Assembly: GCA_018221245.1 (NCBI GenBank)
Contig: JAAOYH010000043.1
Coordinates: forward strand, 1-12,596
Source: Candidatus Woesearchaeota archaeon
Lineage (GTDB): Archaea > Nanobdellota > Nanobdellia > Woesearchaeales > UBA525
Direction: 5' to 3'
DNA: 12,596 nucleotides
Positions 12,030-12,596 of the stretch are shown here, piece after piece (the first letter of the stretch is position 1; each line of letters starts with the position of its first letter). A program made the translations under genes and the position numbers. The notes below the pieces were generated by a model that saw only the letters and a list, made by a program, of their open reading frames with translations, made no database searches and was not told the DNA's origin.

Positions 12030-12596
12030 TTAGTTGAGCTCGACCCAGAAGTAGTAGTCAGTACTACCTATACTTCCTGCCTTCTCGTTCTCTCCAACCA
12101 ATAGCTGGAAGTCGTACGGTGTGCCGTCAAAGCCTGTCGCGCTAGCATTCATCAGCGTGCTGTACACGATTTGTGTGTTAGTTCCATCATACAGCAGTAT
12201 TTGGTACCAGTCAGTGCTTGACTGTGCGCTGTTCACATAGCCTCTAGTGCTATAGCATGAATCTACACCCATCACACTGGTGCTCGCATTGAACGCAGGG
12301 TGTGTCGTGAAGTTGAACGTGTTCGTCACGCTGTCTCCATCGGCAGCTACCTGCCCGAGGTAGGTCTCTTCTGTAACCCTTTGACCTGAGGTCGCGCATG
12401 CGATGGCTGCCCAATCTGCGGAGTTTGTTCTAGTGGCATACACCTCTCCGTCTACATCAGTCAGGGACCAGTTGTAGAACGTGTTCCCTGCAGAGTCGTC
12501 GAGTGTAATCTCTCCGGATACGTTTCCGTAGAAACCTTGCCACGATGTTGTTATCGTGAGTGCGTTGATATTCACTGCCGTCACGTTGCCTCCTTG
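12030..12596 (-). CDS. Secreted surface protein, first paralog of the pair, N-terminus cut by the window edge
   Basis: The frame is open through the right edge (visible part begins QGGNVTAVNINALTITTSW), leaving 188 residues in view; a GTG at 12584 is internal and not a likely start. The protein matches the 250-aa neighbour along its length: SWQGFYGNVSGEITLDDS, YNWS, ADWAAIACA, DSCYS and the terminal YYFWVELN. Six sequons are visible. The missing N-terminus presumably holds a signal peptide. The two paralogs likely arose by tandem duplication and form related surface subunits. Confidence 0.85.
   Translation of the reverse strand, partial: QGGNVTAVNINALTITTSWQGFYGNVSGEITLDDSAGNTFYNWSLTDVDGEVYATRTNSADWAAIACATSGQRVTEETYLGQVAADGDSVTNTFNFTTHPAFNASTSVMGVDSCYSTRGYVNSAQSSTDWYQILLYDGTNTQIVYSTLMNASATGFDGTPYDFQLLVGENEKAGSIGSTDYYFWVELN

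Noticed and set aside
1..12596. CRISPR array, insertion sequence, transposase, integrase or attachment sites
   Set aside because: No regularly spaced repeats, transposase or integrase-like protein, or terminal inverted repeats were seen; tandem similarity at 11253-12596 is protein-level paralogy.

Overview
This window reads as archaeal, and the cell-envelope gene content is typical of DPANN lineages such as Woesearchaeota, Pacearchaeota or Aenigmarchaeota. That lineage call is an inference, since no rRNA or other marker gene is present. The archaeal signals seen directly are TATA boxes 22-23 nt upstream of leaderless starts, many N-glycosylation sequons (N-X-S/T), CARDB/COG1361-like and CWB2-like extracellular domains, and small RHH and AbrB-type DNA-binding proteins. 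Almost everything is coded on the minus strand and is exported or membrane-anchored. No informational or metabolic gene is present, so this is a surface-protein island.

Layout, in the leftward direction of transcription. (1) 12596 to 10329: two tandem paralogous secreted proteins (the first cut by the right edge), then a densely sequon-bearing secreted protein, in one tight operon. (2) 10280 to 8499: a CWB2-like surface protein with one C-terminal membrane helix and a cytoplasmic four-Cys zinc ribbon, with its own promoter and a leaderless GTG start. (3) 8443 to 7817: an unrecognised 208-aa exported protein with its own promoter. (4) 7230 to 7649: the only plus-strand gene, possibly a winged-helix protein, with a hairpin in its leader. 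(5) 7050 to 4299: a 56-aa AbrB-type protein, a 217-aa signal-anchored protein and a 644-aa multidomain membrane protein, joined by 4-nt GTGA and ATGA overlaps. (6) 4189 to the left edge: an RHH protein, a 972-aa membrane protein, and a CARDB-like exported protein cut by the left edge.

The most striking pattern is that two surface-protein operons each open with a very small DNA-binding protein of a different fold (AbrB, RHH). Both first genes have the same 12-bp TATA-region sequence (TAAGTATATAAA) exactly 23 nt before a non-ATG start (GTG, TTG). Downstream cistrons instead have clear Shine-Dalgarno sequences. The region before the RHH gene holds three perfect inverted repeats. An 18-bp motif (TTTTGTCGASGAGAAACT) recurs, with variation, in three of the four promoter-bearing gaps. 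Together this suggests locally autoregulated, possibly alternately expressed, surface-protein modules. Two of the large proteins pair elaborate exterior domains with helical cytoplasmic domains, and a third has a cytoplasmic zinc ribbon, so all three could link the envelope to the cell interior.
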